From the NCBI GenBank assembly GCA_030602885.1, contig JAUVYV010000001.1:62001-126000 (forward strand): a stretch of DNA of 64,000 nt, in the 5' to 3' direction. Shown piece by piece: positions 25,148 through 33,104 of this stretch (the first letter of the stretch is position 1; each line of letters opens with the position of its first letter). A program made the translations under genes and the position numbers. The notes beneath the pieces were generated by a model. The model was not told the DNA's origin, made no database searches, and saw only the letters and a list, made by a program, of their open reading frames with translations. This stretch comes from Phycisphaerales bacterium. GTDB taxonomy: Bacteria; Planctomycetota; Phycisphaerae; Sedimentisphaerales; Anaerobacaceae.

Positions 25148-26422
25148 CTAATCAACCACACTCCTCAAACGCCCCTTCGCATCGCACGCGCACTTGATCA
25201 ATCTCTCCCCATACTCCCCGCCATGACCACTCCAAACCCAGTTCAGAACTTTCTCTATCCTTTCCTCGCCCAGCTCGCGCCGGTCACCGAAGCGCAGCTC
25301 ACTCGGCAGCCCATATTCATCCGCCCGCTCCAAAAGCACCGCAACCCCCGCCATCGCACCAGCCGCCATATTCACCGGCTCTATTCCCTCCTCCAGAGCC
25401 ACACTCATCGTCCCGAATATCCGGTCGTTTATACCTAATTTGCGCACCACGTCCCGTGTAGTCCGCTCCACCGTGTCACCAAGATACGGATTCGTCATCC
25501 GCTCCAATAAATCCTCCGCGAATCCCCTGTACCCATCCTCCGTAAAAAGCTCGTCACCTAAGTTGGCATACTTTCTCACAAGCGCCCCGCCACTCTCTCT
25601 CAAAAACGCCTCTCTGCCAATTGCCATAACTGCTGCATCATCCTTCAGCTCCGCCATTTTTTTATAGCCCTTAACAGCCCCTATAAACCCAAGCAGCGCG
25701 TGTATCGCGTTATGGCCGTAAAGCTTCGCCTCCTCGAACGGCAGTAAATCATCCTTCTCGATAAACACCTCAACCCCAGGCTTGAATCCTTCAATTGTAG
25801 TCCGTGTCACAAAAATCTTGTTGAACTCCTCCACTAAAAACGCCCGCCCAATCCCAGGCGCTATCGGCGCCAACTCCCGCTCCGCTATCTCAGCCGCATT
25901 CGTAACGACCTGGCTCATCTTCCCTATCACAGTATTCAAAAACTGGACCTTTTTACCCTTCAGCCCGCCTGCCTTCCGCCTCACCGCCTCGGCGAGTATC
26001 TCCGCCGCGCGGTTGTCGTTCTCCGCCGTATAGATTATCGTCGCCTCCGCCTCGTTCTTTCTAAGCCCCTCTGCTGTCAGCGAAGCAACGTTGTTGTCGC
26101 CGCCCGTATCAAAGAATTTCACCGATGGCAGACTCGTCACTATCTCCGTGCTCTGGGCCAGTGCCTCAAGCAAAATATCTTTGTCTTTCTCGACGTTCGG
26201 ATTGACCAACTCAACGCCATCGACCTTCAGCTTATCAATACCGCCGGCCCCCGCCACATTCACATAATAGCTGCCACCGTTTGCCCGCACCGCCTCGACC
26301 AGCTCGCCGTCTATCTCCGAGACCACCATCCGCGAAAAATTCCCGCTCTCGAACGCCTCCTTGACGAAAAGCCCCGCTTGTATAGGCCCAAATCCGAATC
26401 CGCAAAGTATATGTCCCGACAT
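25148..26422 (-). CDS. Mannitol dehydrogenase family protein (long form)
   Basis: A protein of about 424 residues. The N-terminal Rossmann fold begins GHILCGFGFGPIQAG; the C-terminal mannitol-dehydrogenase domain carries the family catalytic pattern in KLYGHNAIHALLGF (Lys with downstream Asn and His, about residues 235-248). It would oxidise a polyol phosphate or polyol with NAD(P). ATG 26422 is the preferred start; GTG 26434 would add four residues. It is the last gene of a four-gene operon, 11-23 bases after the kinase. It is clearly different from the other MtlD-like gene of the operon, so the two probably act on different substrates or form one complex. Confidence 0.75.
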   Translation of the reverse strand: MSGHILCGFGFGPIQAGLFVKEAFESGNFSRMVVSEIDGELVEAVRANGGSYYVNVAGAGGIDKLKVDGVELVNPNVEKDKDILLEALAQSTEIVTSLPSVKFFDTGGDNNVASLTAEGLRKNEAEATIIYTAENDNRAAEILAEAVRRKAGGLKGKKVQFLNTVIGKMSQVVTNAAEIAERELAPIAPGIGRAFLVEEFNKIFVTRTTIEGFKPGVEVFIEKDDLLPFEEAKLYGHNAIHALLGFIGAVKGYKKMAELKDDAAVMAIGREAFLRESGGALVRKYANLGDELFTEDGYRGFAEDLLERMTNPYLGDTVERTTRDVVRKLGINDRIFGTMSVALEEGIEPVNMAAGAMAGVAVLLERADEYGLPSELRFGDRRELGEERIEKVLNWVWSGHGGEYGERLIKCACDAKGRLRSVVD

Positions 26423-26445
26423 AGAAACCTGCACAAAGAATTGAA

Positions 26446-27648
26446 TTACCTAAGCGCCTTCTCCAGCGCCTCGAAGCTCGCAAAATCCTCGCCGCTGTGC
26501 ACCACGCCCAGCATCTTCTCATAACTCCTGCTCTTGTACCTGTCACTAAGCGGCGCCTTTATATAGACCGATGCGAAAAGATTGCCCATCCCGACCGCCT
26601 CACTAAAATCCATCGACCCGTCTCGGAACGCATCGAGATTGTTGGCGATATACGTAAGCAGTCCCGCACGAAACGAATCCCCCGCACCGACCAGGTCCAC
26701 AACCTCACCCGCCATGAACCGTGACTCAATCTTCTCCGCACCGCTCGTCTCACCGCCCGCACTCGAGTGCTTCTCGTATGCCCCGTCGCTCACCGTCACA
26801 CCGAACATCCGCGTCCGTCTCTCATCATCCCGGAACCTCTCCGTCAGAAAATCCAGAAACTCTACTATTGCCTTGTCCTCCTCAATTTTCTCCCAGTCCT
26901 TCGCCGCTCGCAGCGTATTCTCTATCATCTTCGCCTCATCGCTCGATGTAAAAAACAAATCAAGCTCGCCCAGCAACGGCTCCAAAAGTCGATACTCCTT
27001 CACCGCCTTGCCCGACTTAATCAACCCGACCGGGTCACCCGTCAGCGTATGACTATCCACTATAGTGACAGCCCCCTTGTCCCTGCACCACCTGATAAAC
27101 TCCGCCAGGTCCCTCCCGCCGTTCGCATCACCCCTCGCACTCAGGCCCGAATACATATAATACACAATTTTGGGCCCAAGCCGCTCCGCCGTCCCTTTGT
27201 GTATCTCGAAATCGAAATCGTCGTTCGCTCCCGGAAAATACGCTATCCCGCCTCGCTCGCCGCCGCTCGTTGCGTGAATATACGTCGTCCCCGTCGGCAA
27301 ATCGGGATGCACGTATGTCCCCGACATATCAATACCGTTGGCAGCCATCACGTTATAGAAGAACCGCCCCTGGGCATCTAACCCGTCGTAGTCGCCCTTG
27401 CCGAGGTTGACCCCCAGAGCCACAGAAAGCCCCGCCTTCGCCATCAAAGGCGCCGTATTGCCGGGCCCGCCCGCCGTCGCACAACCCTGCTCTATCCATT
27501 CGCGCAACTGTTCCTGCGAATAATCCGGCGCATCAGCCGTCCCGCACTTCGCAAGACCACCTCTGCCCACAAGAGCGTCCGCAAAATCAAAATCCCCACG
27601 CCGAAAATCCGCCACCGCCGTATTCAATACCAATACATCACAACCCAT
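26446..27648 (-). CDS. PfkB-family carbohydrate kinase
   Basis: A 400-residue ribokinase/fructokinase-fold protein, long for the family. The ATP-site motif VDLVGAGDSFRAGLL (about residues 317-331) holds the catalytic Asp and the anion hole; GGPGNTAPLMAKAG near residue 58 is the substrate-side glycine motif. GGAGG lies 5 bases upstream of ATG. It would phosphorylate a sugar released by the dehydrogenase or isomerase of the same operon. An inserted helical segment around residues 235-280 is not typical of bacterial fructokinases. Confidence 0.82.
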   Translation of the reverse strand: MGCDVLVLNTAVADFRRGDFDFADALVGRGGLAKCGTADAPDYSQEQLREWIEQGCATAGGPGNTAPLMAKAGLSVALGVNLGKGDYDGLDAQGRFFYNVMAANGIDMSGTYVHPDLPTGTTYIHATSGGERGGIAYFPGANDDFDFEIHKGTAERLGPKIVYYMYSGLSARGDANGGRDLAEFIRWCRDKGAVTIVDSHTLTGDPVGLIKSGKAVKEYRLLEPLLGELDLFFTSSDEAKMIENTLRAAKDWEKIEEDKAIVEFLDFLTERFRDDERRTRMFGVTVSDGAYEKHSSAGGETSGAEKIESRFMAGEVVDLVGAGDSFRAGLLTYIANNLDAFRDGSMDFSEAVGMGNLFASVYIKAPLSDRYKSRSYEKMLGVVHSGEDFASFEALEKALR

Positions 27649-27710
27649 CTTTCCTCCGCTGTCCGCTCGATACTGAACGCCGCCCGCTACACGCTGTCCG
27701 CTGAACGCTG

Positions 27711-28745
27711 CTATTTACCCATCAAATGATTGATTATCAGCATATCCAGCTCTTCGTAGTCACGCTGCGAGACCAGCTCATCAACTCGTCTTTCGTCTAA
27801 GCTCCGCACAAGCTCTAACAGCCGCAGGAATATCTCCTTGCTGTTCGACAAATGCTTCGTCGCTACCTCCTGCTTCTGCGTCCGCATCGCCTTCACATCC
27901 AGCCCGACGAACTGACCGGCCTTGCCGTAGTCGTACTTATCCAATATCCGAACCTGATTGAACGCCCTCCGCAAATCGACCGCACCAAACGCCTTGTCCT
28001 CGTCGAACTTCAAACCGTTCTGGTCGTTAAGGTGCACGCTGAACAGCTTGTCATACGCAAGTGCAAAACCCATCTCGTCCGAAGGATCCAGATTCGCCAA
28101 AATCACATGTGCCGTCTCGATATTCACGCCCACTCTTTCAGGATAGTCGGTCATATACCCGAGCGCAATCGCGTGACCCGTCGTCGGTATATACGCCTGG
28201 TCCATCGGCTCATTCGGCTTCGGCTCTATCGCTATCCGTATCTCCTTGTCGTAGCTCAGCATATCATTCAGCGCCGCCGCAAGCCGCTCAACAGCCACCT
28301 TACTGTCCTTTGCCTCGCGAATATAAGTCCCCTCACGCGCATACCAAACCACAACCAGCTTTGTCCCCAGTGCACGAGCGACATCGACGCACTTTCTCGA
28401 ACGCTCCTTCGCATATGTCCTGCACGCAGCATCGTTCGCCGTGTACCCTCCGTCAATCGTCTTCGCGTCCTCCCATAATCGCGGCGCCGAAAACTCCGCC
28501 ACAAGACCCTCCGTCTCTAACATCTTGCGGACCTCCTCGGCCCTGGCGATTACCTGCTTCGCCGTCAAAGCGTCTATGCCCGGAACAGCATCGTCGTCGT
28601 GAAACTGCACACCGTCAAAGCCAAGCTTCTTATACTCTTTGAGCTTCTTCGAAAACTCAATCGTATCTCGCACCGCCGGCCCGAACGGGTCCGCCCCCTC
28701 ATGAATATTCCACGGACCAAAAGTAAACCTGTACACACCTGCCAT
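27711..28745 (-). CDS. Xylose isomerase homologue with a changed metal ligand
   Basis: A 344-residue TIM-barrel protein closely resembling class I xylose isomerases: TFGPWNIHEGADPFG at the start, FHDDD (catalytic His/Asp), AIEPKPNEP (Glu and Lys), and a Glu...His pair in NIETAH. FDEDKAFG keeps the two Asp metal ligands, and a later Asp (LDVKAMRT) is also kept. In actinobacterial XylA the strand reads HIDLNGQNG; here it reads SVHLNDQNG, replacing a metal-binding Asp by His. Substrate may therefore be a different sugar. AAGGAG is well placed before ATG. Second gene of the sugar operon. Confidence 0.82.
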   Translation of the reverse strand: MAGVYRFTFGPWNIHEGADPFGPAVRDTIEFSKKLKEYKKLGFDGVQFHDDDAVPGIDALTAKQVIARAEEVRKMLETEGLVAEFSAPRLWEDAKTIDGGYTANDAACRTYAKERSRKCVDVARALGTKLVVVWYAREGTYIREAKDSKVAVERLAAALNDMLSYDKEIRIAIEPKPNEPMDQAYIPTTGHAIALGYMTDYPERVGVNIETAHVILANLDPSDEMGFALAYDKLFSVHLNDQNGLKFDEDKAFGAVDLRRAFNQVRILDKYDYGKAGQFVGLDVKAMRTQKQEVATKHLSNSKEIFLRLLELVRSLDERRVDELVSQRDYEELDMLIINHLMGK

Positions 28746-28757
28746 ATTTATCTCCTT

Positions 28758-28817
28758 AATTTTACATTTTGCATTTTGATTTTTACACTCTCAAACTGAC
28801 CATCGGTCAGTTTGAGT
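28758..28817. repeat. 60-base repeat with 12-base palindrome (copy 1)
   Basis: This stretch differs by one base from 30149-30208. It includes the palindrome CTCAAACTGACC-ATC-GGTCAGTTTGAG at 28790-28816. It sits in the 86-base gap upstream of the isomerase gene, suggesting an operator for a dimeric repressor (TetR-like symmetry) or a small mobile repeat. Confidence 0.75.
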
Positions 28818-28831
28818 TACTATTATATCAC

Positions 28832-29968
28832 TTACGAACACTTGTCTTTTTCAACAATCCGCTCATACGCCCTCACACACTCCGCATAAAGCCGCTCATC
28901 TTTCCCAAACCCACATACATTCTCCAGAACTGTCCCCACACCCTTGTCCTCTATCATTTTCTCAAGCTCAACACTCTCAGTATCTTCCGCATCACGATAA
29001 CACATCGCCGCTGCGATAACCCTGCTTATCTCTTCGCCCGGCAGATTGTGACGCTCCAGCATCCGTGCCACGCCAACAAGCCGCTCCTTCGGCCCCAGCT
29101 TGCGAAGCGGACTCCGCGCGACCCGCCTGATTGTATCAGCTAACGCCCGGTTTGAGTACCGCCAATCCAAAAGCTCCGCGATATGCCCATCCAGCTCCGC
29201 CGCCTCCATCTCGAAACTTCGCAAAAAACCATCCCGCACAACATCAAGCAATTCCGTCAAATGCTTCCGTATCTCCGCCTCCTCCATCGCCTCATAGATA
29301 TATTCGCACCCACGCAGATACCCTAAATACGCCAGAACCGCATGACCAAGATTACTCGTATAAAGCTTCCTCGCATAATACGCCTCGATGTTGTCGGTGA
29401 AAACAAACCCGTCGATGTCCGGCCTGTCCCCTGCCCACGCCTTTGCGTCGGCGTAAACCGCTGTCCCCGGCTCCGCAACAACATCCGGCGACCCCTCAAC
29501 CCGCCGAGCCATCTTCTCTACCGAACAGCTCACGCAACTAAGCTCCTCCCTCTCGCAACCTGTCCCGGCAATCGCCTCTTCGAGAACCTTCTCCGCTTCA
29601 GGCCAGTTCTCACACACCAATATATTCAATACCCCCTCCCGCTTCTCCAATCCCGACTTCACTGACCCCGCCACCTTACCAAGATTCTGCCCCCCAACCG
29701 ACGTAACCATAAACGCACATCCGCAAATCGCCCCCGCTACCTTCTCTCCGTCACCCGCCGCCAAAACCTCGTAACCCCTTACCTCACATTCGCGCTGCTC
29801 TTTCCCAGCCACGCGCACCGTGTACCCGCCCGCCTCGCCGAGTCCCTCCACCAGCCCGCGGTCTGCATCGACAAAAACTAACCCAAAACCATTCTCGCTC
29901 AGCACCCTTCCAATCAAACCTCGCCCAACCGCACCCCCACCGAATATCACAACTCTATCACCTGCCAT
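28832..29968 (-). CDS. mtlD: Mannitol-1-phosphate 5-dehydrogenase-like protein
   Basis: A 378-residue protein of MtlD length. The NAD-binding start VIFGGGAVGRGLIGRVLSENGF (GxGxxGRG) and the C-terminal block KLYTSNLGHAVLAYLGYL, with the Lys/Asn/His catalytic set, are characteristic. It would interconvert mannitol 1-phosphate, or a related hexitol phosphate, and fructose 6-phosphate. First gene of the four-gene operon; no PTS transporter gene for mannitol is nearby, so the substrate may arise inside the cell through the kinase. The coding strand is G-rich. Confidence 0.8.
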   Translation of the reverse strand: MAGDRVVIFGGGAVGRGLIGRVLSENGFGLVFVDADRGLVEGLGEAGGYTVRVAGKEQRECEVRGYEVLAAGDGEKVAGAICGCAFMVTSVGGQNLGKVAGSVKSGLEKREGVLNILVCENWPEAEKVLEEAIAGTGCEREELSCVSCSVEKMARRVEGSPDVVAEPGTAVYADAKAWAGDRPDIDGFVFTDNIEAYYARKLYTSNLGHAVLAYLGYLRGCEYIYEAMEEAEIRKHLTELLDVVRDGFLRSFEMEAAELDGHIAELLDWRYSNRALADTIRRVARSPLRKLGPKERLVGVARMLERHNLPGEEISRVIAAAMCYRDAEDTESVELEKMIEDKGVGTVLENVCGFGKDERLYAECVRAYERIVEKDKCS

Positions 29969-30037
29969 CAGCCGCTCTCTTGCTGCGTTTTACACCTTTA
30001 CACAATCACCGTCGAACTTCAAGAATCCACTATAATA

Positions 30038-30049
30038 CTCAAACTGACC
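30038..30049. promoter_or_regulatory. Single operator half-site upstream of the sugar operon
   Basis: CTCAAACTGACC is identical to one arm of the 27-base palindromes at 28790 and 30181. Here the second arm is missing and a GTTTTGCAGAC follows. It lies 70 bases upstream of the mtlD-like start, in a probable promoter region (minus-strand TATTAT nearby). Confidence 0.45.
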
Positions 30050-30127
30050 GTTTTGCAGACAAAAATTAACGTAACCTTTTATTCGCTAATATGTTCTGCG
30101 TTACAAAAAATACGATAAAATCAGCCG

Positions 30128-30306
30128 TCCGCCGCAGGCGGATTCAACAATTTTACATTTTGCATTTTGATTTTTACACTCTCAAATTGACCATCGGTCA
30201 GTTTGAGTATAATATCAACAAATCCCCTCCCACGCAACAAGCGCACCTCCTCACCCTAATCGCCTGTCCCGCAGGCGAAATATATAGCCTCGGCCTTTGG
30301 CCGAGG
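30128..30306. repeat. Series of short GC hairpins upstream of darTG
   Basis: TCCGCC/GGCGGA (30128-30133/30137-30142), CGCCTG/CAGGCG (30261-30266/30272-30277) and CCTCGGCC/GGCCGAGG (30288-30295/30299-30306) are perfect hairpins with short loops. The stretch 29969-30487 holds no convincing gene, only these hairpins, the 60-base repeat and a run of GAGATACGAAATACGAGATA-like units near 30390-30415. Confidence 0.55.
30149..30208. repeat. 60-base repeat with 12-base palindrome (copy 2)
   Basis: This is a near-identical copy of 28758-28817. Its palindrome is at 30181-30207; the left arm reads CTCAAATTGACC (one change), the right arm GGTCAGTTTGAG. Confidence 0.75.
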
Positions 30307-30487
30307 GCACATCCGAAAACGCTGACGCCTTCACAACGACTTTGTCATTCCCAGCTTCGCCGAAGGCTACGCCGCGGCAAGCCGGACGAAATGCGAGATA
30401 CGAAATACGAGATACGAGGCAATTTTCCTTGCTTTCCCCCTCGGCCTGTGCTAACTTACCGCTGGAAAGACCCCCGACAGGAGCGCA

Positions 30488-31150
30488 ATTATCAAAGCTG
30501 CCAAAAGCCAATTCCAGGAGAAGCCATACATATATCATATAACTCCTGTGGAGAATCTGCAGAGTATAATTGAAAATGGCGGATTGTACTCGGATGCGAA
30601 GAGAATTTCCCTTGGACTGGACAACTGCAATATCGGCATGAACGCTATTAAACAGCGCAGATTGAGCCTCGCGGTACATTGTCATCCCGGAACCAATGTT
30701 GGGCGGTATGTTCCTTTTTACTTTTGCCCTCGGTCTGTCATGCTTTACTTGCTACACAGGGGCAATCATCCTGATCTTACGTACAGCGGCGGCCAAAGCC
30801 CAATTATTCACCTGGTCTCTCCACTGAAGGATGTGGTGAAATATTGTGACCAGAATGACATCAAATGGGCGTTCACAGCCACCAATGCAGGAGCAACATA
30901 CACCCAGTTCTACGGTGACTTGTCGGATCTTGGAGAGATCAGCTGGAAGGCTGTCAGCGCCACTGACTTTCGTGATCCCGAAATCAAGGAAGGTAAGCAG
31001 GCGGAGTTTCTCGTGTTTGATTTCTTCCCTTGGGCACTCGTTTCTGGAATTGGCGTGCAAAACCAAGCAATCTGTGATAGAGTAAGGATTGCTCTGGAAC
31101 GAACAGACCAGAAGCCGGCGGTGAACGTCAAGAGCGACTGGTATTATTAG
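30488..31150 (+). CDS. darT: DarT-type DNA ADP-ribosyltransferase toxin, non-canonical or damaged start
   Basis: DarT transfers ADP-ribose from NAD+ to a thymidine base in single-stranded DNA. The family start YIYHITPVENLQSIIENGGL is encoded from 30527, followed by RYVPFYFCPRSVMLY (NAD-binding loop, catalytic Arg region) and KQAEFLVFDFFPW with the expected catalytic Glu. The first ATG/GTG/TTG in frame is GTG 30548, which would cut away the YHIT strand. The frame is open back to a TAA at 30452 with no standard start, so I place the start at ATT 30488, behind AGGAG. Either an AUU start or 5' damage is possible. darG follows 16 bases later. Confidence 0.75.
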   Translation: MIKAAKSQFQEKPYIYHITPVENLQSIIENGGLYSDAKRISLGLDNCNIGMNAIKQRRLSLAVHCHPGTNVGRYVPFYFCPRSVMLYLLHRGNHPDLTYSGGQSPIIHLVSPLKDVVKYCDQNDIKWAFTATNAGATYTQFYGDLSDLGEISWKAVSATDFRDPEIKEGKQAEFLVFDFFPWALVSGIGVQNQAICDRVRIALERTDQKPAVNVKSDWYY

Positions 31151-31166
31151 GAACGCTGAAGTAGCC

Positions 31167-32213
31167 ATGATTCACATTAAACACGGAAACATACTCAAGG
31201 CAGATACTGAGGCTCTGGTCAATACAGTCAACTGTGTGGGGATTATGGGCCGGGGGATTGCCCTGCAGTTCAAGAAAGCCTATCCTGAGAATTTTGAGGC
31301 CTACTCAAAAACCTGCAAAGAAAAGAAGCTGCATCCGGGAATGGTCTATAGTTACAGGCTCCCCACCCTTGGTGGCCCGAAGTACATCATCAATTTCCCA
31401 ACGAAGCGGCATTGGAAGGGCAAGGCTAAGGTTGTGGACATACAGGAGGGGCTGGTAGCCCTAGTCCAAAAGGTCAAAAAGCTTGGCATCAGGAGTATAT
31501 CTATCCCACCGCTTGGGTGTGGGTTGGGAGGGCTCAACTGGGAGACGGTGCGTCCAATTATGGAAGGTGCTCTCAGCAGTCTGGCAGATGTGGAGGTTTA
31601 CCTATATGAACCGCTGGGCGCTCCAGAAGCTCAGGAAATGGTGAATCGGACCGAGAGACCCAGAATGACCGTTGCCCGCGCTTCACTGGTTGGCCTGATC
31701 AAGAGATACTTGGAGGCTATGTTGGATGATTCTATAACACTTCTGGAAATCCACAAGTTGATGTATTTCATGCAGGAAGCAGGCGAGAAGCTCCGTCTCA
31801 ATTTCAAAGTCGCACCCTATGGCCCCTACGCTGAGAACCTCCGACACCTACTGATCTTGATTGAAGGACATTTGATTCAGGGTTTCGGTGAAGGAAAGGA
31901 TGACCCTGAGAAGTCAATATCTGTATTGCCAGAAGCATACTCACTGGCAGAGTCACATCTGCAGGAGCATCCTGCAACGCAGGAACGGTTGAATAAGGTG
32001 AGACAGTTGATTGAAGGCTTTGAAACTCCTTATGGAATGGAACTGCTATCAACAGTTCATTGGGTCGCAACCCACAAGAAGCCAAAGGAACTGAAACGTC
32101 TAACCTCCCTCGTGCATAGGTGGTCTAATAGGAAAAGGACCGTTATGAAAGACGAACATATTGAGATCGCATTAGAGAGACTGAAAGAGCTGGGATGGAT
32201 CAACGCGAACTGA
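31167..32213 (+). CDS. darG: DarG-type antitoxin (macrodomain DNA ADP-ribosyl glycohydrolase)
   Basis: A 348-residue protein. The N-terminal macrodomain (about residues 1-150) has GNILKADTEALVNTVNCVGIMG, in parts, and IPPLGCGLGGLNW, the ADP-ribose-binding loops; it removes ADP-ribose from DNA. The C-terminal domain (about 170-348), with ITLLEIHKLMYFMQEAGEKL, matches the DarT-binding/neutralising region of DarG. It is coupled to darT, forming a DarTG toxin-antitoxin/phage-defence pair. Its length and motifs appear intact, which argues that the toxin is still produced. Confidence 0.9.
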   Translation: MIHIKHGNILKADTEALVNTVNCVGIMGRGIALQFKKAYPENFEAYSKTCKEKKLHPGMVYSYRLPTLGGPKYIINFPTKRHWKGKAKVVDIQEGLVALVQKVKKLGIRSISIPPLGCGLGGLNWETVRPIMEGALSSLADVEVYLYEPLGAPEAQEMVNRTERPRMTVARASLVGLIKRYLEAMLDDSITLLEIHKLMYFMQEAGEKLRLNFKVAPYGPYAENLRHLLILIEGHLIQGFGEGKDDPEKSISVLPEAYSLAESHLQEHPATQERLNKVRQLIEGFETPYGMELLSTVHWVATHKKPKELKRLTSLVHRWSNRKRTVMKDEHIEIALERLKELGWINAN

Positions 32214-32325
32214 CACAAGCAATGAATACATCGACAGGGAGAGCGACTTATTCTTGCAGAGATGGGATGGGATTCCGAGTCCGGCTCCGTCGGCTTGCAA
32301 ATCACCAGTTAACCACTCACGAATA

Positions 32326-32394
32326 CTACTCCCACTCGATCGTTGCGGGTGGTTTGTTGGAGATGTCATAGACGACGCGGTTTATGCCTTCGAC
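32326..32394 (-). pseudogene. guaA: 3' fragment of GMP synthase gene (guaA)
   Basis: On the minus strand the last 20 codons before TAG read [19 protein letters not shown], preceded by VVEG: the highly conserved C-terminus of GuaA. Upstream of these codons the frame is unrelated low-complexity sequence, so the rest of guaA is missing from here. It probably marks a recombination breakpoint. Confidence 0.6.
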
Positions 32395-32561
32395 AACCCT
32401 GAACCCCCCCGCCTCCCTGCTTCCCCTCTTCGAGGCCGTAACATCTGCCTTAACTTGTCCCAGGCTTGTCAGGGATCCGTGTCCACAAAACGAACTACGC
32501 AATACGCGATACGAACCCAATCTGTGTCAATCCCACTTATAAGCAAACAAACGCATTATTT

Positions 32562-32665
32562 CAGTCGGCTTTTTATAAAGAGCGAAGCTCTTGTGGACGA
32601 AGACGTAACGTTCTGAAGAAGCTTGCTTCGTGAAGAACGTTTGTCGAGAACACTAAGCCGATCTG
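32562..32665 (+). other. Structured repeat element A
   Basis: Outer stem TCGGCTT/AAGCCGA (32565-32571/32655-32661) with CAG/CTG beyond it. A 6-base A/T linker leads to hairpin 1, AAGAGC-GAA-GCTCTT (32578-32592). The 13-base strand GTGGACGAAGACG follows directly (32593-32605). Hairpin 2 is AACGTTCT/AGAACGTT (32607-32614/32634-32641), with an inner GAAG-CTTG-CTTC hairpin (32618-32629). The same plan recurs in elements B and C. Confidence 0.6.
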
Positions 32666-32748
32666 CCCGCTGTAATCTTCGTGGCCGGAGTTTACCCGCT
32701 CAAGCCCCTCTGGCGCACCCCTCCCAGCGATCTCATGGTCCAGACTTC

Positions 32749-32871
32749 GTTCAGCCGGTCAAAAATGGAAGCGCACGCTTCCGTGAGCGAAGGCGTGCCG
32801 TTTCGAAGAAGCTTGCTTCGAGAGAAACGCCCGCCAAGAGCTTGTGCCATAGGTGCACAAACCGGCTGAAC
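32749..32871 (+). other. Structured repeat element B
   Basis: Outer stem GTTCAGCCGGT/ACCGGCTGAAC (32749-32759/32861-32871), 11 perfect pairs. A 7-base A-rich linker leads to hairpin 1, GGAAGC-GCAC-GCTTCC (32767-32782). Conserved strand GTGAGCGAAGGCG (32783-32795). Hairpin 2 is CGTTTC/GAAACG (32799-32804/32824-32829), with the same inner GAAG-CTTG-CTTC. An additional hairpin TTGTGC/GCACAA (32842-32847/32855-32860) abuts the outer stem. Confidence 0.6.
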
Positions 32872-33019
32872 ACCTGTGTTCCTCTTCACCTAATAAAAAA
32901 TCTGAGTTAATCAGTGTGAATCTGTGTCCAAGAAAAAAACTCTCTGTGGTCTCTGTGACCTCTGTGGCTACAAAATTTCTTAGTGTCTTTGAGTCTTGGT
33001 GGTGAACCAAAGATTTCAC

Positions 33020-33048
33020 TTGACATCTAACTTCCCATGTTGTATAAT
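33020..33048 (+). promoter_or_regulatory. Perfect-consensus sigma-70 promoter
   Basis: TTGACA (33020-33025) and TATAAT (33043-33048) with a 17-base spacer. No protein gene follows within 700 bases; the first structure downstream is element C, whose outer stem begins about 50 bases past the likely transcription start. Confidence 0.7.
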
Positions 33049-33104
33049 ACCCAGCTAACATATGAAAGCTTGATAAAAAACTGAAACTCGGAACCTAAAA
33101 ATGT

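Noticed and set aside
30548-31150. darT started at GTG 30548.
   Set aside because: This start would remove the YIYHIT strand that is conserved in DarT and is in frame directly upstream.
32623-32910. Plus-strand frame of 95 codons in the repeat region.
   Set aside because: It runs through structured elements A and B, has no family resemblance and a biased Arg/Ser/Leu composition.
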